Assembly (NCBI GenBank): GCA_015689735.1 | Contig: WVSP01000003.1 | Location: forward strand, 454,031-518,030 | Source: Rhodobacterales bacterium LSUCC0031 | Lineage (GTDB): Bacteria > Pseudomonadota > Alphaproteobacteria > Rhodobacterales > Rhodobacteraceae | Reading direction: 5' to 3' | DNA length: 64,000 nt | Shown here: positions 24,999-35,032 of the stretch, one piece after another | Layout: every line of letters starts with the position of its first letter | How positions within the stretch are numbered: the stretch's first letter is position 1 | Position numbers and translations under genes: made by a program | The notes under the pieces: model-generated | What the model was told of the DNA's origin: nothing | Seen by the model: only the letters and a program-made list of their open reading frames with translations | Databases searched by the model: none

Positions 24999-26015
24999 TC
25001 AAAAGTTGTCTTCGTACTTCTTGGCCAGTTCTTCGATATTGTCTGGCGGCCAATCGACGATATCCATTCCAAGATGCAGGCCCATGCCCGAGAGCACTTC
25101 CTTGATCTCGTTGAGCGACTTGCGGCCGAAGTTCGGGGTGCGCAGCATCTCGGCTTCGGTTTTCTGGATCAAATCGCCGATATAGACGATGTTGTCGTTC
25201 TTGAGGCAGTTTGCCGAACGGACCGACAGTTCCAACTCGTCAACCTTTTTGAGTAGAAGCGGGTTGAACTCCAGATCATCCTCGGCGTCCGAGCGGCCAG
25301 CCGCCTCGGGTTCATCGAAGTTGACGAAGATCGACAGCTGATCTTGCAAGATGCGCGCGGCATAGGCCACGGCGTCATCCGGCGTGAGCGAGCCATCGGT
25401 TTCCAGCTTGAGCGTCAGCTTGTCGTAATCGAGCACCTGACCTTCGCGGGTCGGCTGCACCTCGTAGGAGACCTTTTTGATCGGCGCAAAGATCGCGTCG
25501 ATCGGGATCAGGCCGATGGGCGCATCCTCGGGGCGGTTCTTGTCGGCCGAAACATAGCCCTTGCCGGTGTTGACCGTCAGTTCCATGTACAGATCGGCAC
25601 CATCATCGAGGTGGCAGATCACGTGATCCTTGTTGAGGATCTCGATCCCCGCGCTTTCGGAGATGTCACCGGCGGTGACCACCTTGGGACCCTTGGCCGA
25701 GACGGAAAGCCGCTTTGGCCCGTCCACATCCATGCGGATCGCAACACCCTTGAGGTTCAGCACGATGTCGGTGACGTCTTCGCGCACACCGGCCACCGAC
25801 GAAAACTCGTGCAGCACACCATCGATCTGGACGCTGGTGATGGCCGCACCCTGAAGCGAGCTCATCAGCACGCGGCGCAGCGCGTTGCCGAGTGTCAGGC
25901 CAAAGCCGCGCTCGAGCGGTTCGGCGATCACCGTCGCCTTGCGCGCCGGATCTGTGCCGGGCTGAACGACCAGCTGGGTGGGCTTGATCAGCTCTTGCCA
26001 ATTCTTGTGGATCAT
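24999..26015 (-). CDS. rpoA: DNA-directed RNA polymerase subunit alpha
   Basis: 338 aa from ATG 26015 ([15 protein letters not shown]). The N-terminal domain contains [18 protein letters not shown], the assembly motif, and the C-terminal domain contains [20 protein letters not shown] and [13 protein letters not shown], used for UP-element and activator contacts. The C-terminus is slightly extended ([19 protein letters not shown]), as in other alphaproteobacteria. A frame extending upstream to 26090 lacks homology. Confidence 0.98.
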   Translation of the reverse strand: MIHKNWQELIKPTQLVVQPGTDPARKATVIAEPLERGFGLTLGNALRRVLMSSLQGAAITSVQIDGVLHEFSSVAGVREDVTDIVLNLKGVAIRMDVDGPKRLSVSAKGPKVVTAGDISESAGIEILNKDHVICHLDDGADLYMELTVNTGKGYVSADKNRPEDAPIGLIPIDAIFAPIKKVSYEVQPTREGQVLDYDKLTLKLETDGSLTPDDAVAYAARILQDQLSIFVNFDEPEAAGRSDAEDDLEFNPLLLKKVDELELSVRSANCLKNDNIVYIGDLIQKTEAEMLRTPNFGRKSLNEIKEVLSGMGLHLGMDIVDWPPDNIEELAKKYEDNF

Positions 26016-26080
26016 GCGTCGCCTCCATTCTTGCACCGGGCGGATCCAGCTCCGGCGCGCTCGAGGATCAAAATGACGTG

Positions 26081-26109
26081 GGCGGGCCACGCAGAACGCG
26101 TAGCCCGCC
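26081..26109 (-). other. 12-bp hairpin in the rpsK-rpoA gap
   Basis: On the minus strand GGCGGGCTACGC pairs with GCGTGGCCCGCC (one G-U) around GTTCT. It starts 16 bases after the rpsK stop. No T-tract follows, so it is more likely an mRNA-stability or processing element, setting rpoA levels apart from the ribosomal proteins, than a terminator. Confidence 0.6.
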
Positions 26110-26125
26110 TTTGTTTGCGAATAGC

Positions 26126-26515
26126 TTAGACGCGGCGGCGCTTCGGTGGGCGGCAGCCGTTATGGGCGATCGGGGTCACGTCGCGGATCGACGTGATCTG
26201 AAAGCCGCAGGCCGCAAGCGCACGCAACGCGCTTTCGCGACCCGAACCGGGGCCTTGCACCTCGACCTCAAGGGTCTTGACGCCATGTTCTTGTGCTTTC
26301 TTGCCAGCATCCTCAGCGGCCATCTGGGCGGCGAAGGGCGTCGATTTACGGCTGCCCTTGAAGCCCATGGTGCCAGAAGACGACCAGGAAATCGCATTCC
26401 CCTGAACGTCAGAGATCAGGATCTTGGTGTTGTTGAACGAAGAGTTCACATGCGCAACGCCGGCGGCGATGTTCTTGGAAACCTTGCGCTTGGCGGGACG
26501 ACGATCACGTGCCAT
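26126..26515 (-). CDS. rpsK: 30S ribosomal protein S11
   Basis: 129 aa, [19 protein letters not shown] at the start, with [33 protein letters not shown] and C-terminal [18 protein letters not shown]: the S11 consensus. S11 forms part of the platform near the mRNA exit channel. It is 15 bases downstream of rpsM. Confidence 0.98.
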   Translation of the reverse strand: MARDRRPAKRKVSKNIAAGVAHVNSSFNNTKILISDVQGNAISWSSSGTMGFKGSRKSTPFAAQMAAEDAGKKAQEHGVKTLEVEVQGPGSGRESALRALAACGFQITSIRDVTPIAHNGCRPPKRRRV

Positions 26516-26530
26516 TGAACCAGCCCTCCC

Positions 26531-26899
26531 TTACTTCTTCTTGCCGGCGATGGCCTTTGCGGGGCCTTTGCGCGTGCGTGCGTTGGTGTGGGTGCGCTGA
26601 CCGCGCACGGGCAGGTTGCGGCGATGACGCAGGCCACGATAGCAGCCAAGGTCCATCAGGCGCTTGATGTTCATCTGCGTTTCACGGCGCAGGTCACCTT
26701 CGACCGAATAGTTCGCGTCGATATGCTCGCGGATCTGGAGCACTTCGGCATCGGACAATTCGTTTACGCGGCGGGCTTGGTCGATGCCGACCGCCTCGCA
26801 AATGGCCTTGGCCGAGGTGTGGCCGATACCGGTGATATAGGTGAGCGCGATCGGGACGCGCTTAGAGGTGGGGATGTTGACCCCTGCAATACGTGCCAA
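26531..26899 (-). CDS. rpsM: 30S ribosomal protein S13
   Basis: 122 aa, [14 protein letters not shown] at the start and a basic tail [20 protein letters not shown] typical of S13, which contacts the P-site tRNA and the 50S subunit. The start codon is TTG (26897-26899). The position is fixed by the family N-terminus, and no in-frame ATG exists nearby that would keep it. It is preceded by a 237-bp gap to adk, so it may have its own promoter. Confidence 0.97.
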   Translation of the reverse strand: MARIAGVNIPTSKRVPIALTYITGIGHTSAKAICEAVGIDQARRVNELSDAEVLQIREHIDANYSVEGDLRRETQMNIKRLMDLGCYRGLRHRRNLPVRGQRTHTNARTRKGPAKAIAGKKK

Positions 26900-27136
26900 G
26901 GTATTCTCGTCCTTTGCGTTGCGAGCCCGTAATTCCAGGCCCTTTTTTCACAACTCGAGGCCCTTGGTCGGGATGACCGAAGGACCCTTGCGTTCAGGTC
27001 GATCCCGCGCGGCAACTGCCGCACATGGATCATGATTCCCAGAGGGAAGTCGCCGTGTAGGCGCAATCCGGCGGGGCGTCAAGGGGCCGAAGCCTTGCTT
27101 GTCAAGCCAAATTTCTTTCGCCCCTGCCCGCAGTTA

Positions 27137-27721
27137 TCACGGCAGGGGGAGAAGCGCTGCGATATCGCCAGCGACCGCGTCGATATCCTTCAATCCATCA
27201 ACCGCCTTGAGCATGCCCTTGGCATGATAATAGCCGATCAGCGGCGAGGTTTGCTTGTAATAGGCCATGAGCCGGGTCTTGAGGCTCTCGGCGTTGTCAT
27301 CTGCCCGCACGGGTTGACCTGCGGCGCGGGCCTGTTCGGCGCGGCCCACGATGCGGTCAACCAACACCTCATCATTGACGCGCAATTCGATCACCGCATC
27401 CAAGGATTGACCCATGTCGTTCAGCAGTTCGGTCAGCGCATCGGCCTGTGCCAATGTCCGGGGGAAGCCGTCGAAGATGAAGCCCGACCCGCCCTGCGCG
27501 AGCTTTTCGCGGATCAGGCCGATGACGATGTCATCGGTGACGAGCTGACCCTTGGCCATCACCTCGGCCACGCGGCGACCCATCTCGCTGCCGGAGGCCT
27601 GCGCCTCGCGCAGCATGTCACCGGTGGATAATTGCACCAAGCCGCGTGTTTGCGTCAGGTTGGCGGCTTGCGTGCCTTTGCCAGCGCCGGGCGGGCCAAG
27701 GAGGATGATGTTCACACTCAT
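27137..27721 (-). CDS. adk: Adenylate kinase (short form)
   Basis: 194 aa, interconverting ATP + AMP and 2 ADP. The P-loop [11 protein letters not shown] is at 9-19, then [10 protein letters not shown] and [10 protein letters not shown] (AMP-binding). The LID is the short form without a zinc finger, so the length is ~20 residues below E. coli Adk. ATG 27721 overlaps the secY stop (ATGA), the usual secY-adk arrangement in the spc operon. Confidence 0.97.
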   Translation of the reverse strand: MSVNIILLGPPGAGKGTQAANLTQTRGLVQLSTGDMLREAQASGSEMGRRVAEVMAKGQLVTDDIVIGLIREKLAQGGSGFIFDGFPRTLAQADALTELLNDMGQSLDAVIELRVNDEVLVDRIVGRAEQARAAGQPVRADDNAESLKTRLMAYYKQTSPLIGYYHAKGMLKAVDGLKDIDAVAGDIAALLPLP

Positions 27722-29088
27722 CTGCGCGCAGGCGTCTTGCGTGGCTTGGCGGTCGTGCCTTTGCGGCCGCGCAGTTGCGATTTCTCGATCAGGCCCTCGT
27801 ACTGATGGGCCAGAAGATGCGATTGCACCTGCTGCACGGTATCCATGCCGACCGACACGATGATCAGGATCGACGTACCGCCGAAATAGGCCGTGATAGC
27901 GAGATTGGTGCGCACGATCTCAGGCATGAGGCAGACAAGCGCAAGATAGGCAGCACCCAGCACGAGCAAGCGATTGACGACATATTCCAGATATTCGGAC
28001 GTCTTCTTGCCGGGGCGAATACCGGGGATAAAGCCGTTCTGGTTTTTGAGGTTGTCGGCGACATCATCGGTCTTGAAGGCCACGTTGAGCGTGTAGAAAT
28101 AAGTGAAGAACACGATCATCGCCGCGAAGAACAACAGGTAAAGCGGCTGACCGGGGCCGAAATTGGCCAAGATCCACCCCATCACCGGACCTGCGGCTTC
28201 GCCGCCCGAAAAAGTAGTAAGCGTGGTGGGCAGCAGCAGGAGCGACGAGGCGAAGATCGCGGGGATCACGCCGGCGGGGTTCACCTTGACTGGCAGATGG
28301 CTGGAGCCGCCATCATAGACCTTCATCCCCACCTGACGGCGCGGGTACTGGATATGGATCTTGCGCAAGCTGCGCTCCATGAAGACCACAAAGAACAGCG
28401 TGCCGATCAGCATGACGATCACGCCAAGGATCGCAGGCGTCGAGAGTGCGCCGGAACGGCCCGACTCGAAGAATTGCGCCAAGGCGGCGGGGATTTCCGC
28501 GATGATGCCCACGAAGATGATCAGCGAAATGCCGTTGCCGATACCGCGCTGGGTGATCTGTTCGCCCAGCCACATCAGGAACATGGTGCCGCCGACCAGC
28601 GTGATCACGCAGGCCGCACGGAAAAACCAGCCGGGATCAGAGGCAAGGCCACCCGACTCCATGCTGACGGCGAGCCCATAAGCCTGAGCCGTGGCCAGCG
28701 CCACGGTACCATAGCGCGTATATTGGTTAAGCTTTTTGCGCCCTGCCTCACCCTCTTTCTTGAGCTGCTCGAAGGCCGGCACCATGGCCGACATGAGCTG
28801 CACGATGATCGAGGCCGAAATATAGGGCATGATACCCAAGGCAAAGACGCCCATCCGGCTGAGCGCGCCGCCGGTGAACATGTTGAGCACACCGCCGAGC
28901 CCGGCTGCGGCCTGATCGAAAAAGGCGCGCAATTCGACCCCGTCAATGCCGGGAACCGGGATATAGGTGCCAATGCGATAGATGATCAGTAGGCCGAGGG
29001 TGAACCAGATGCGCTGGCGCAATTCGGTCGCTTTGCCGAACGCCCCCCAGCTCATGTTCGCGGCCATTTGTTCCGCTGCTGATGCCAT
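27718..29088 (-). CDS. secY: Preprotein translocase subunit SecY
   Basis: 456 aa, ten transmembrane helices. Seen are [13 protein letters not shown] (helix 1/plug area), [24 protein letters not shown] and the cytoplasmic loops KFNPTEVADNLK-like ([20 protein letters not shown]). It forms the protein-conducting channel with SecE (60600-60791) and SecG. Start ATG 29088 ([20 protein letters not shown]) is chosen over an upstream in-frame extension. It is translationally coupled to adk. Confidence 0.97.
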   Translation of the reverse strand: MASAAEQMAANMSWGAFGKATELRQRIWFTLGLLIIYRIGTYIPVPGIDGVELRAFFDQAAAGLGGVLNMFTGGALSRMGVFALGIMPYISASIIVQLMSAMVPAFEQLKKEGEAGRKKLNQYTRYGTVALATAQAYGLAVSMESGGLASDPGWFFRAACVITLVGGTMFLMWLGEQITQRGIGNGISLIIFVGIIAEIPAALAQFFESGRSGALSTPAILGVIVMLIGTLFFVVFMERSLRKIHIQYPRRQVGMKVYDGGSSHLPVKVNPAGVIPAIFASSLLLLPTTLTTFSGGEAAGPVMGWILANFGPGQPLYLLFFAAMIVFFTYFYTLNVAFKTDDVADNLKNQNGFIPGIRPGKKTSEYLEYVVNRLLVLGAAYLALVCLMPEIVRTNLAITAYFGGTSILIIVSVGMDTVQQVQSHLLAHQYEGLIEKSQLRGRKGTTAKPRKTPARR

Positions 29089-29193
29089 GACGCCTCTCTC
29101 ATGGGCAATGCGCCGCCGGACCGGGTCTTGCGGTCCTGCGGCGCGGAAAAACCTTAAGCCTATGTAGGACCGAACGACACGGCCCACAAGCGA

Positions 29194-29213
29194 CGGGGGG
29201 CCGCAGCCCCCCG
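29194..29213. repeat. Stop-proximal G/C hairpin after rplO
   Basis: CGGGGGG (29194-29200) pairs with CCCCCCG (29207-29213) around a 6-base loop, 7 bases after the rplO stop and before secY. There is no T-tract. It is one of several palindromes placed just after stop codons in this window. Confidence 0.55.
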
Positions 29214-29220
29214 ATCTGGA

Positions 29221-29694
29221 TCACTCCGCCGCAGCGACCTGTGCGACCGTCAGCGTACCGCCTGCCTTTTCGACAGCTGCGACCGCTGCGCGCGATGCGC
29301 CGGTGACCGCGATGTTGAGCTTGGTCGTCACCTCGCCCTTGGCCAGGACCCGAATCCCGTCAAGCTTGCGCCGCACGAGACCAGACGCGACCAACGCATC
29401 CTCGGTGATGGCAGCGCTCGCGTCGATCTTGCCTGCCTCGACGAACTTGACGATGAGGCCCAGATTGACCACGGCGAATTTCTTTTGGTTGGGCTTGTTG
29501 AAGCCGCGCTTGGGCAAGCGCTGGTAGAGCGGCATCTGGCCACCCTCGTAGGCGTTGATGGCAACGCCGGAACGGGATTTCTGACCCTTGATCCCGCGGC
29601 CAGCGGTTTTGCCCTTGCCCGAGCCGGGGCCACGCGCAACGCGCTTGGCTTTCTTGGTGGCGCCGGGATTGTCACGAAGTTCGTGCAGTTTCAT
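29221..29694 (-). CDS. rplO: 50S ribosomal protein L15
   Basis: 157 aa with [19 protein letters not shown], a Gly-rich basic [20 protein letters not shown] and the C-terminal [21 protein letters not shown]15 is a late-assembling 50S protein. The gene lies 105 bases after rpmD and 132 bases before secY. Confidence 0.98.
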   Translation of the reverse strand: MKLHELRDNPGATKKAKRVARGPGSGKGKTAGRGIKGQKSRSGVAINAYEGGQMPLYQRLPKRGFNKPNQKKFAVVNLGLIVKFVEAGKIDASAAITEDALVASGLVRRKLDGIRVLAKGEVTTKLNIAVTGASRAAVAAVEKAGGTLTVAQVAAAE

Positions 29695-29799
29695 GTCGCT
29701 TCTCCTCTGACCGGATGTGACCCGCTTGCGACATGCGGGCCAACCTCGGTGTGTAAAATATGCAAGGGGGCAGCACCGCTGGGCCGCCCTGGGGGGCGC

Positions 29800-29988
29800 T
29801 TAGCCCCGCTCCTCGATGATTTCGACCAGATGCGGGATCTTGGCGACCATACCGCGCACCGAGGGGGTATCCTCGAGCTCGCGGGTCTTGTGCATCTTGT
29901 TGAGGCCAAGACCAATCAAGGTCCGGCGCTGGATATCGGGGCGGCGTGCGGCCGAACCAATTTGTTTGACGACGATGGTCTTTGCCAT
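29800..29988 (-). CDS. rpmD: 50S ribosomal protein L30
   Basis: 62 aa, with [20 protein letters not shown] and [20 protein letters not shown]: a clear L30 of the short bacterial kind. It is 3 bases after rpsE, so the two are probably translationally coupled. Confidence 0.97.
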   Translation of the reverse strand: MAKTIVVKQIGSAARRPDIQRRTLIGLGLNKMHKTRELEDTPSVRGMVAKIPHLVEIIEERG

Positions 29989-29991
29989 GGA

Positions 29992-30603
29992 TCAGGCCTC
30001 CTCGGCGATCTGCTGGGCCGCGTCATCGCGCTTGGGCAGAATGTCGGCAACTTTCTTGCCGCGACGTGCCGCAACCTGACGGGGCGATGTCTCGTTGCGC
30101 AGGCCATCGAGCGTGGCGCGGATCATGTTGTAGGGGTTTTGCGACCCGGTCGATTTGGCGACCACATCCTTGATGCCCAGCATCTCGAACACGGCGCGCA
30201 TCGGACCACCGGCGATGATGCCGGTACCCTCGGGGGCGGTGCGCATGACCACGCGACCGGCGCCGTGATGGCCCTGCGCATCGTGATGAAGCGTGCGGCC
30301 CTCTTTCAACGGCACACGGATGAGTTGGCGGCGGGCCTGTTCGGTGGCCTTGCGGATCGCCTCGGGCACTTCCTTGGCTTTGCCCTTGCCGAAACCGACG
30401 CGGCCGCGCTGATCGCCCACGACCACGAGGGCCGCGAAACCAAAGCGCTTACCACCCTTCACCGTCTTGGAGACGCGATTGATGGCGACGAGGCGCTCTG
30501 CAAATTCCGGTGTTTCTTCACGCTCTTCGCGGCGGCGGCCACGGCGCTGGTCATTGCCGCGCTCGCCCCGGTCGCCGCGCTCACGCTGTTCACGTTCTGC
30601 CAT
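29992..30603 (-). CDS. rpsE: 30S ribosomal protein S5
   Basis: 203 aa from ATG 30603, chosen over an ATG at 30612 because AAGGATG lies at the right distance from the former and would overlap the latter. The N-terminus is an Arg/Glu-rich tail, unusually long (~35 residues), before the family core ([18 protein letters not shown]) and [20 protein letters not shown]. The C-terminus is also extended. S5 is involved in decoding fidelity. Confidence 0.97.
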   Translation of the reverse strand: MAEREQRERGDRGERGNDQRRGRRREEREETPEFAERLVAINRVSKTVKGGKRFGFAALVVVGDQRGRVGFGKGKAKEVPEAIRKATEQARRQLIRVPLKEGRTLHHDAQGHHGAGRVVMRTAPEGTGIIAGGPMRAVFEMLGIKDVVAKSTGSQNPYNMIRATLDGLRNETSPRQVAARRGKKVADILPKRDDAAQQIAEEA

Positions 30604-30741
30604 GTTCGGCATCCTTCTGTCGGTGACGCCGCAGGGCGCCGGATTTTGGTCAACCGTGGTGAACCTATGGGTCTTGGCCCTGCGGTTCCCCGGTCATCGA
30701 AGGCGCCCCGATTGGTCCGCCTTGCAAGTTGGTTAGCGATG

Positions 30742-30764
30742 GTGGTGGGCAAATTGCCCACCAC
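30742..30764. repeat. Stop-proximal 11-bp palindrome after rplR
   Basis: GTGGTGGGCAA (30742-30752) and its exact complement TTGCCCACCAC (30754-30764) are separated by one base. The element begins 5 bases after the rplR stop, in the 166-bp rplR-rpsE gap. This gap is unusually long for the spc operon. Confidence 0.75.
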
Positions 30765-30769
30765 ACCGA

Positions 30770-31129
30770 TCAGAACTTGAGCCCGCCTTCGCGCGCAGCA
30801 TCGGCCAAGGCCTTGATGCGCCCGTGGAACAGGAAACCGCCGCGGTCGAAATAGACTTCTTCCACACCGGCTTTCTTCGCGCGCTCGGCAATCGCGGCGC
30901 CCACCTTTGCGGCGGCCTCCACGTTGTTTTTGCCCACGAAGCCCAGATCTTTTTCCAGCGAAGAGGCGGCGGCCAGCGTCACCCCGTTCACATCGTCGAT
31001 CAGCTGGACGCTGATATTCTTGCTGGAACGATGGACCGACAGGCGGGGACGCCCATTTGCCATCGCGCGCAGTTTGTTCCGGTTGCGCAGGCGGCGCTTT
31101 TGGAACAGCTCTCTTTTGCTCAGTGCCAT
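30770..31129 (-). CDS. rplR: 50S ribosomal protein L18
   Basis: 119 aa, starting [20 protein letters not shown]; the core [20 protein letters not shown] and [20 protein letters not shown] are the L18 signature. L18 binds 5S rRNA with L5. It is 11 bases after rplF and is followed by a stop-proximal palindrome. Confidence 0.98.
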   Translation of the reverse strand: MALSKRELFQKRRLRNRNKLRAMANGRPRLSVHRSSKNISVQLIDDVNGVTLAAASSLEKDLGFVGKNNVEAAAKVGAAIAERAKKAGVEEVYFDRGGFLFHGRIKALADAAREGGLKF

Positions 31130-31140
31130 ATGCGTCGCCC

Positions 31141-31674
31141 TTACTTCTTCTTGCCTTCCTTGCGGAAGATATACTCGCCCTTGTAGCGGATACCCTTGCC
31201 CTTATAGGGCTCGGGCGCACGCCACTCGCGGATGTTTGCGGCCACTTGGCCCACCAGCTGTTGGTCGATACCTTCCACGACGATCTCGGTGTTCTTGGGC
31301 GTCGTGACGCTCACGCCAGCAGGCACGGCGAAATCGACATCATGGCTATAGCCAAGCGCCAGTTTCAGCGTGTTGCCCTGTGCCGTGGCGCGGTAACCCA
31401 CACCCTGGATTTCAAGCTCGCGCTTGAAGCCCTCGCTTACGCCGGTCACCAGATTGGCGACCATGGAGCGTGACATGCCCCATTGCTGGCGCGCGCGCTT
31501 GGACTTGCCGCGCGGAATGACCGACACGGCGTTGTCGGCGACCGTCAGCGTGACGTCGTCGGTTGCAGTGAATGTGCGGGTGCCTTTTGGCCCCTTCACT
31601 TCGATGGTCTGGCCGGAGACGGAGGCAGAAACCCCCGACGGCAGCTCGACCGGTTTTTTCCCAATGCGAGACAT
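31141..31674 (-). CDS. rplF: 50S ribosomal protein L6
   Basis: 177 aa, [15 protein letters not shown] at the start and [20 protein letters not shown] at the end, matching L6, which sits near the GTPase centre. A frame open to 31743 overlaps rpsH and is not used. It is 13 bases after rpsH. Confidence 0.98.
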   Translation of the reverse strand: MSRIGKKPVELPSGVSASVSGQTIEVKGPKGTRTFTATDDVTLTVADNAVSVIPRGKSKRARQQWGMSRSMVANLVTGVSEGFKRELEIQGVGYRATAQGNTLKLALGYSHDVDFAVPAGVSVTTPKNTEIVVEGIDQQLVGQVAANIREWRAPEPYKGKGIRYKGEYIFRKEGKKK

Positions 31675-31687
31675 GTGCCGTTCCTCC

Positions 31688-32080
31688 TCAGAACACGGTG
31701 CAGAGCACTTCGCCGCCAACATTCTGCGCGCGGGCCGAAGCATCGGTCATCACGCCCTTGGACGTGGAAACGATGGAAACGCCCAAGCCCTGACGGACCT
31801 GCGGAATGTCGCCAACGCCCAGATAGACGCGGCGGCCGGGTTTCGAGACGCGCTTGAGTTCGCGGATGACCGGGGCGCCTTCGTAGTACTTCAGGCTGAT
31901 CTCGAAGGCCGGATGGCCATTCGCGTCGGTCGCGGACTCAAAGCCACGAATATAGCCCTCGGCAGCCAGAACATCGAGCACGCGGGCGCGCTGCTTGGAG
32001 GCCGGGGTCATGACGGTGGACTTACCACGCATCTGCGCATTGCGGATGCGGGTCAGCATATCGCCGATAGGATCATTCAT
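31688..32080 (-). CDS. rpsH: 30S ribosomal protein S8
   Basis: 130 aa, starting [16 protein letters not shown] with C-terminal [21 protein letters not shown]8 binds helix 21 of 16S rRNA and in E. coli also represses the spc operon near L5; whether that loop exists here cannot be judged. Confidence 0.98.
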   Translation of the reverse strand: MNDPIGDMLTRIRNAQMRGKSTVMTPASKQRARVLDVLAAEGYIRGFESATDANGHPAFEISLKYYEGAPVIRELKRVSKPGRRVYLGVGDIPQVRQGLGVSIVSTSKGVMTDASARAQNVGGEVLCTVF

Positions 32081-32092
32081 CGGGCGTTCTCC

Positions 32093-32398
32093 TTACCAGC
32101 TCGACTTGACCATGCCCGGGATCTGACCCATCGAGGCCAGATCGCGCAGCATGATCCGCGACATTTTCAGCTTGCGGTAATAGGCCTTGGGCCGCCCCGT
32201 CAGCTGGCAACGGTTGTGAAGCCGTGTGGGCGAAGAGTTGCGCGGCAATTGCGCCAATTTCAGGCGTGCCTTGAAGCGCTCTTCGAAGGGCTTCTGTTCA
32301 TCATTTGCGATCTCTTTGAGCGCAGCGCGCTTGGCGGCATAGCGTGCCACCAGCTTCTGACGCTTGAGTTCGCGTTCAACCATGGAAACTTTTGCCAT
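32093..32398 (-). CDS. rpsN: 30S ribosomal protein S14 (zinc-free type)
   Basis: 101 aa, [19 protein letters not shown] at the start and [20 protein letters not shown] near the end. The CxxC zinc pairs of short S14 forms are absent, so it is the C-minus type, as is usual in alphaproteobacteria. Confidence 0.98.
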   Translation of the reverse strand: MAKVSMVERELKRQKLVARYAAKRAALKEIANDEQKPFEERFKARLKLAQLPRNSSPTRLHNRCQLTGRPKAYYRKLKMSRIMLRDLASMGQIPGMVKSSW

Positions 32399-32418
32399 GT
32401 GTCTCTCTCCCTCTCGCG

Positions 32419-32979
32419 TCAGGCGGTGAACGGCATGTTGAAGTTCTTGAGCAGCGATTTCGCTTCGGCATCCGACTTTGCAGTCGTGACGATCACGATA
32501 TCGAGGCCCCAGACTTCGTCGACCTTGTCGAAGTTGATCTCGGGGAACACGATGTGTTCCTTGATCCCCATCGCAAAGTTGCCGCGCCCGTCGAATGCGG
32601 GTTTCACACCACGGAAGTCGCGGATGCGGGGCATTGCGACGGTGATCAGGCGGTCGAGGAAGTCATACATGCGGTCGCCGCGCAGGGTGACCTTGGCGCC
32701 CAGCGTCATCCCCTCGCGGACGCGGAAACCCGCGATCGAGTTCTTGGCGATGGTGGCCACGGCCTGTTGACCGGCGATGGTGGTCAGATCTTCGACAGCG
32801 GCTTTCGCCTTTTTGCTGTCACGGACCGACTCAGCACCGCAACCGATATTCAGCACGATCTTTTCCAGACGCGGGATCTGCATATCGTTTTTATAGGCGA
32901 ACTCTTCCTTCAGCGCGGGCTTGATCGTCTCGCGGTAGAAGGTCTTGAGGCGCGGGGTGTAGTTTGCGGTATCAAGCAT
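32419..32979 (-). CDS. rplE: 50S ribosomal protein L5
   Basis: 186 aa with [27 protein letters not shown]-type [20 protein letters not shown], and [19 protein letters not shown]5 binds 5S rRNA and contacts the P-site tRNA. Its ATG lies before the rplX stop, an 8-base overlap. Confidence 0.98.
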   Translation of the reverse strand: MLDTANYTPRLKTFYRETIKPALKEEFAYKNDMQIPRLEKIVLNIGCGAESVRDSKKAKAAVEDLTTIAGQQAVATIAKNSIAGFRVREGMTLGAKVTLRGDRMYDFLDRLITVAMPRIRDFRGVKPAFDGRGNFAMGIKEHIVFPEINFDKVDEVWGLDIVIVTTAKSDAEAKSLLKNFNMPFTA

Positions 32980-33283
32980 CGATCACGTCCCCCGTGGTCT
33001 TGGCGACGCGCAGTTTCTTGCCGTCTTCGATCTTGAAGCCGACGCGCGTGGGCTTGCCGTTCTTATCCAGGAGCGCAAGATTCGAGAGCGCGATCGGCAT
33101 CGCCTGCGGGATGCGGCCGCCCTGCGAGCTGGCGCTTTGCTTGGTGTGGCGGATCGCGATGTTGATGCCGTCCACGATGGCCTTGCCGTCCTGGGGCATG
33201 ACAGCGGTGATCTCACCGCTCTTGCCCTTGTCCTTGCCGGCCAACACGACGACCTTGTCGCCTTTTTTCAGTTTGGCAGCCAT
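32972..33283 (-). CDS. rplX: 50S ribosomal protein L24
   Basis: 103 aa, [20 protein letters not shown] (KOW motif), an initiator of 50S assembly. ATG 33283 shares one base with the rplN stop; the GTG immediately before is ignored. It overlaps rplE by 8 bases. Confidence 0.98.
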   Translation of the reverse strand: MAAKLKKGDKVVVLAGKDKGKSGEITAVMPQDGKAIVDGINIAIRHTKQSASSQGGRIPQAMPIALSNLALLDKNGKPTRVGFKIEDGKKLRVAKTTGDVIDA

Positions 33284-33651
33284 CACAGCACCTCCGGCGC
33301 GAGCGAGATGATCTTCATGAAGTTCTTCGCACGCAACTCACGCACCACCGGCCCGAAGATACGGGTGCCGACCGGCTCGTTGTTGTTGTTGAGGATGACA
33401 GCAGCGTTGCGGTCGAAGCGGATGGAGGTGCCATCCTCGCGGCGCACTTCCTTGGCGGTGCGCACGACGACAGCCTTGCGGACATCGCCCTTTTTCACGC
33501 GGCCGCGCGGCATTGCTTCCTTGACGGAGACGACGATGATGTCGCCGACCGAAGCATACCGGCGGTGCGAGCCGCCCAGAACCTTGATGCACTGAACCTT
33601 CCGAGCCCCGGAATTGTCAGCCACATCCAGATTGGTCTGCATCTGGATCAT
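33283..33651 (-). CDS. rplN: 50S ribosomal protein L14
   Basis: 122 aa, [20 protein letters not shown] at the start and [20 protein letters not shown] at the end: nearly invariant L14, which forms intersubunit bridge B8. It starts the run rplN-rplX-rplE-rpsN with very short spacing. Confidence 0.99.
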   Translation of the reverse strand: MIQMQTNLDVADNSGARKVQCIKVLGGSHRRYASVGDIIVVSVKEAMPRGRVKKGDVRKAVVVRTAKEVRREDGTSIRFDRNAAVILNNNNEPVGTRIFGPVVRELRAKNFMKIISLAPEVL

Positions 33652-33733
33652 TTGGTTTCTCCCGACGTCCGGGGCCGCCAGTTACGGACATTGACCCCGG
33701 GGTTTCGATCAAACTGTGACGTGATCGCCCGCG

Positions 33734-33967
33734 TCAGACGCGGTCGAGCACCTCCCAGCGCTTGGTTTTCGACTTGGGCGCACATTCCTGGATACGAACA
33801 GTATCGCCCACGTTGAACTCGTTGTTCTCGTCATGCGCCCGGTACTTCTTGGATTTCCGGATCGTCTTGGCAAGAACGGGGTGCTTGAAGCGACGCTCGA
33901 CCGACACGGTGACGGTTTGGGCGTTGGCATTCGATGTGACGGTGCCTTGCAGGATACGCTTGGGCAT
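33734..33967 (-). CDS. rpsQ: 30S ribosomal protein S17
   Basis: 77 aa with [19 protein letters not shown] and [17 protein letters not shown]. An OB-fold primary binder of 16S rRNA. Its ATG shares one base with the rpmC stop. Confidence 0.98.
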   Translation of the reverse strand: MPKRILQGTVTSNANAQTVTVSVERRFKHPVLAKTIRKSKKYRAHDENNEFNVGDTVRIQECAPKSKTKRWEVLDRV

Positions 33968-34176
33968 CAGTTGGCCTCCCCTGCTGCGGCAGCCGCTTTT
34001 TCGTTCAGGATGGTCAGCACGCGGGCTGCGTCACGCTTGACGCTGCGCATGCGGGCCGTGTTCTCAAGCTGGCCGGTGGCCTGCTGGAAGCGGAGGTTAA
34101 AGGCCTCCTTCTTGAGCTGGACGAGCTGGTCACGCAGCTGATCCGGCGTCTTCTCGCGAAGTTCGCTGGCGTTCAT
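33967..34176 (-). CDS. rpmC: 50S ribosomal protein L29
   Basis: 69 aa, [19 protein letters not shown] and [19 protein letters not shown]: clear L29, near the tunnel exit. Normally rplP precedes it directly. Here 1.6 kb with three other genes intervenes, so rpmC must be expressed from a new promoter within 34177-34406 or by read-through. Confidence 0.97.
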   Translation of the reverse strand: MNASELREKTPDQLRDQLVQLKKEAFNLRFQQATGQLENTARMRSVKRDAARVLTILNEKAAAAAGEAN

Positions 34177-34376
34177 CGCCTTGTTCCTTTCAACATCACG
34201 GGGACGCCCTTGCGCGCAAGGTCACGCCGATTCCCGTGGAGTTCGGTGAATAGAGGGCGCGGATAGGCCCTTTTCATTTCGAACGCAAGCCCAAAGCGCC
34301 CATGAAAGCTTTGTGCCGAATGAGCGAAGCCAATCGCTTGCCATACGCGCCTTGCGAGATCATCGCTTATAGCGTA

Positions 34377-34392
34377 TATACAACCGTATAAT
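34377..34392 (+). promoter_or_regulatory. Operator dyad and -10 box of the antitoxin gene
   Basis: TATAC-AACC-GTATA (34377-34390) is a perfect dyad and overlaps TATAAT (34387-34392), a perfect -10 box 14 bases before ATG 34407. GTATATAC-rich palindromes are typical targets of AbrB-fold antitoxins, so autorepression by the antitoxin-toxin complex is likely. No good -35 box was found. Confidence 0.6.
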
Positions 34393-34406
34393 TGGGAATA
34401 AGCGCC

Positions 34407-34631
34407 ATGATTGAATCCAAGATCCGCAAGGTTGGCAACTCTGCCGTTATGACGTTGACCGCCGAGATGCTGGCCATTCTCGACGCCAAGGAAGGTGACA
34501 CGCTCTACATCGTACGCGGCGACGACGGTTCGCTGCGTGTGATGGCCAATGACCCTGCGCTTGCGGCAGTGCTTGCCGCAGGTGAGACCGTCATGGATGA
34601 GAACCGGGATCTGCTTCAGGCACTGGCGTGA
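34407..34631 (+). CDS. AbrB/MazE-type antitoxin
   Basis: 74 aa. ESKIRKVGNSAVMTLTAEML is the swapped-hairpin AbrB DNA-binding fold seen in MazE and in Phd-doc-adjacent antitoxins. The C-terminal part (AAVLAAGETVMDENRDLLQAL) is probably the disordered toxin-neutralising tail. ATG 34407 follows a perfect -10 box closely, giving a very short leader. Its stop overlaps the toxin GTG (GTGA), the usual coupling in toxin-antitoxin pairs. Confidence 0.9.
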   Translation: MIESKIRKVGNSAVMTLTAEMLAILDAKEGDTLYIVRGDDGSLRVMANDPALAAVLAAGETVMDENRDLLQALA

Positions 34632-35032
34632 CTGCGCCGCTCTGGGTGCCGCTGCGGGCCGTGATCACCTTTCACGACCGCCAGATTGCACGGCATGGCG
34701 GGGCGCCGGGGCTAAGAGACCTTGGCTTGTTGGAAGCGGGATGCGCCCGGCCGATCAACCGTGCCGGATATGGCGAGGCCGATCTACATATCTTGGCCGC
34801 TGCCTATGCGTTCGGCATTGCCAAGGCGCATGCCTTCGTCGATGGAAACAAGCGCACGGCCTTTGTGACGACACTGACTTTCCTACGGATCAATGGGCTT
34901 GCGATGCGCCCCGAGCCGCTGGAAGGTGTTCGCATGATGGAGGATCTTGCCGCAGATCGTGTCAGCGAGGCCGCTTTTGCCGATTGGCTTGCGCGCCAAA
35001 CGCGACCGCTCACCCCTCACCCCCACCGATAG
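34628..35032 (+). CDS. Doc-type (Fic/DOC) toxin, death-on-curing family
   Basis: 134 aa from GTG 34628. The catalytic motif HAFVDGNKRTA (from His68) is the Doc form (NKR), not the AMP-transferase Fic form (NGR). Phage P1 Doc uses it to phosphorylate Thr382 of EF-Tu and stop translation. The conserved N-terminal GLRDLGLLEAGCARP is also present. The motif is intact, so the toxin is probably active. The antitoxin is AbrB-like rather than Phd-like. The 3' end overlaps the convergent oxygenase gene by 16 bases. Confidence 0.93.
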   Translation: MTAPLWVPLRAVITFHDRQIARHGGAPGLRDLGLLEAGCARPINRAGYGEADLHILAAAYAFGIAKAHAFVDGNKRTAFVTTLTFLRINGLAMRPEPLEGVRMMEDLAADRVSEAAFADWLARQTRPLTPHPHR

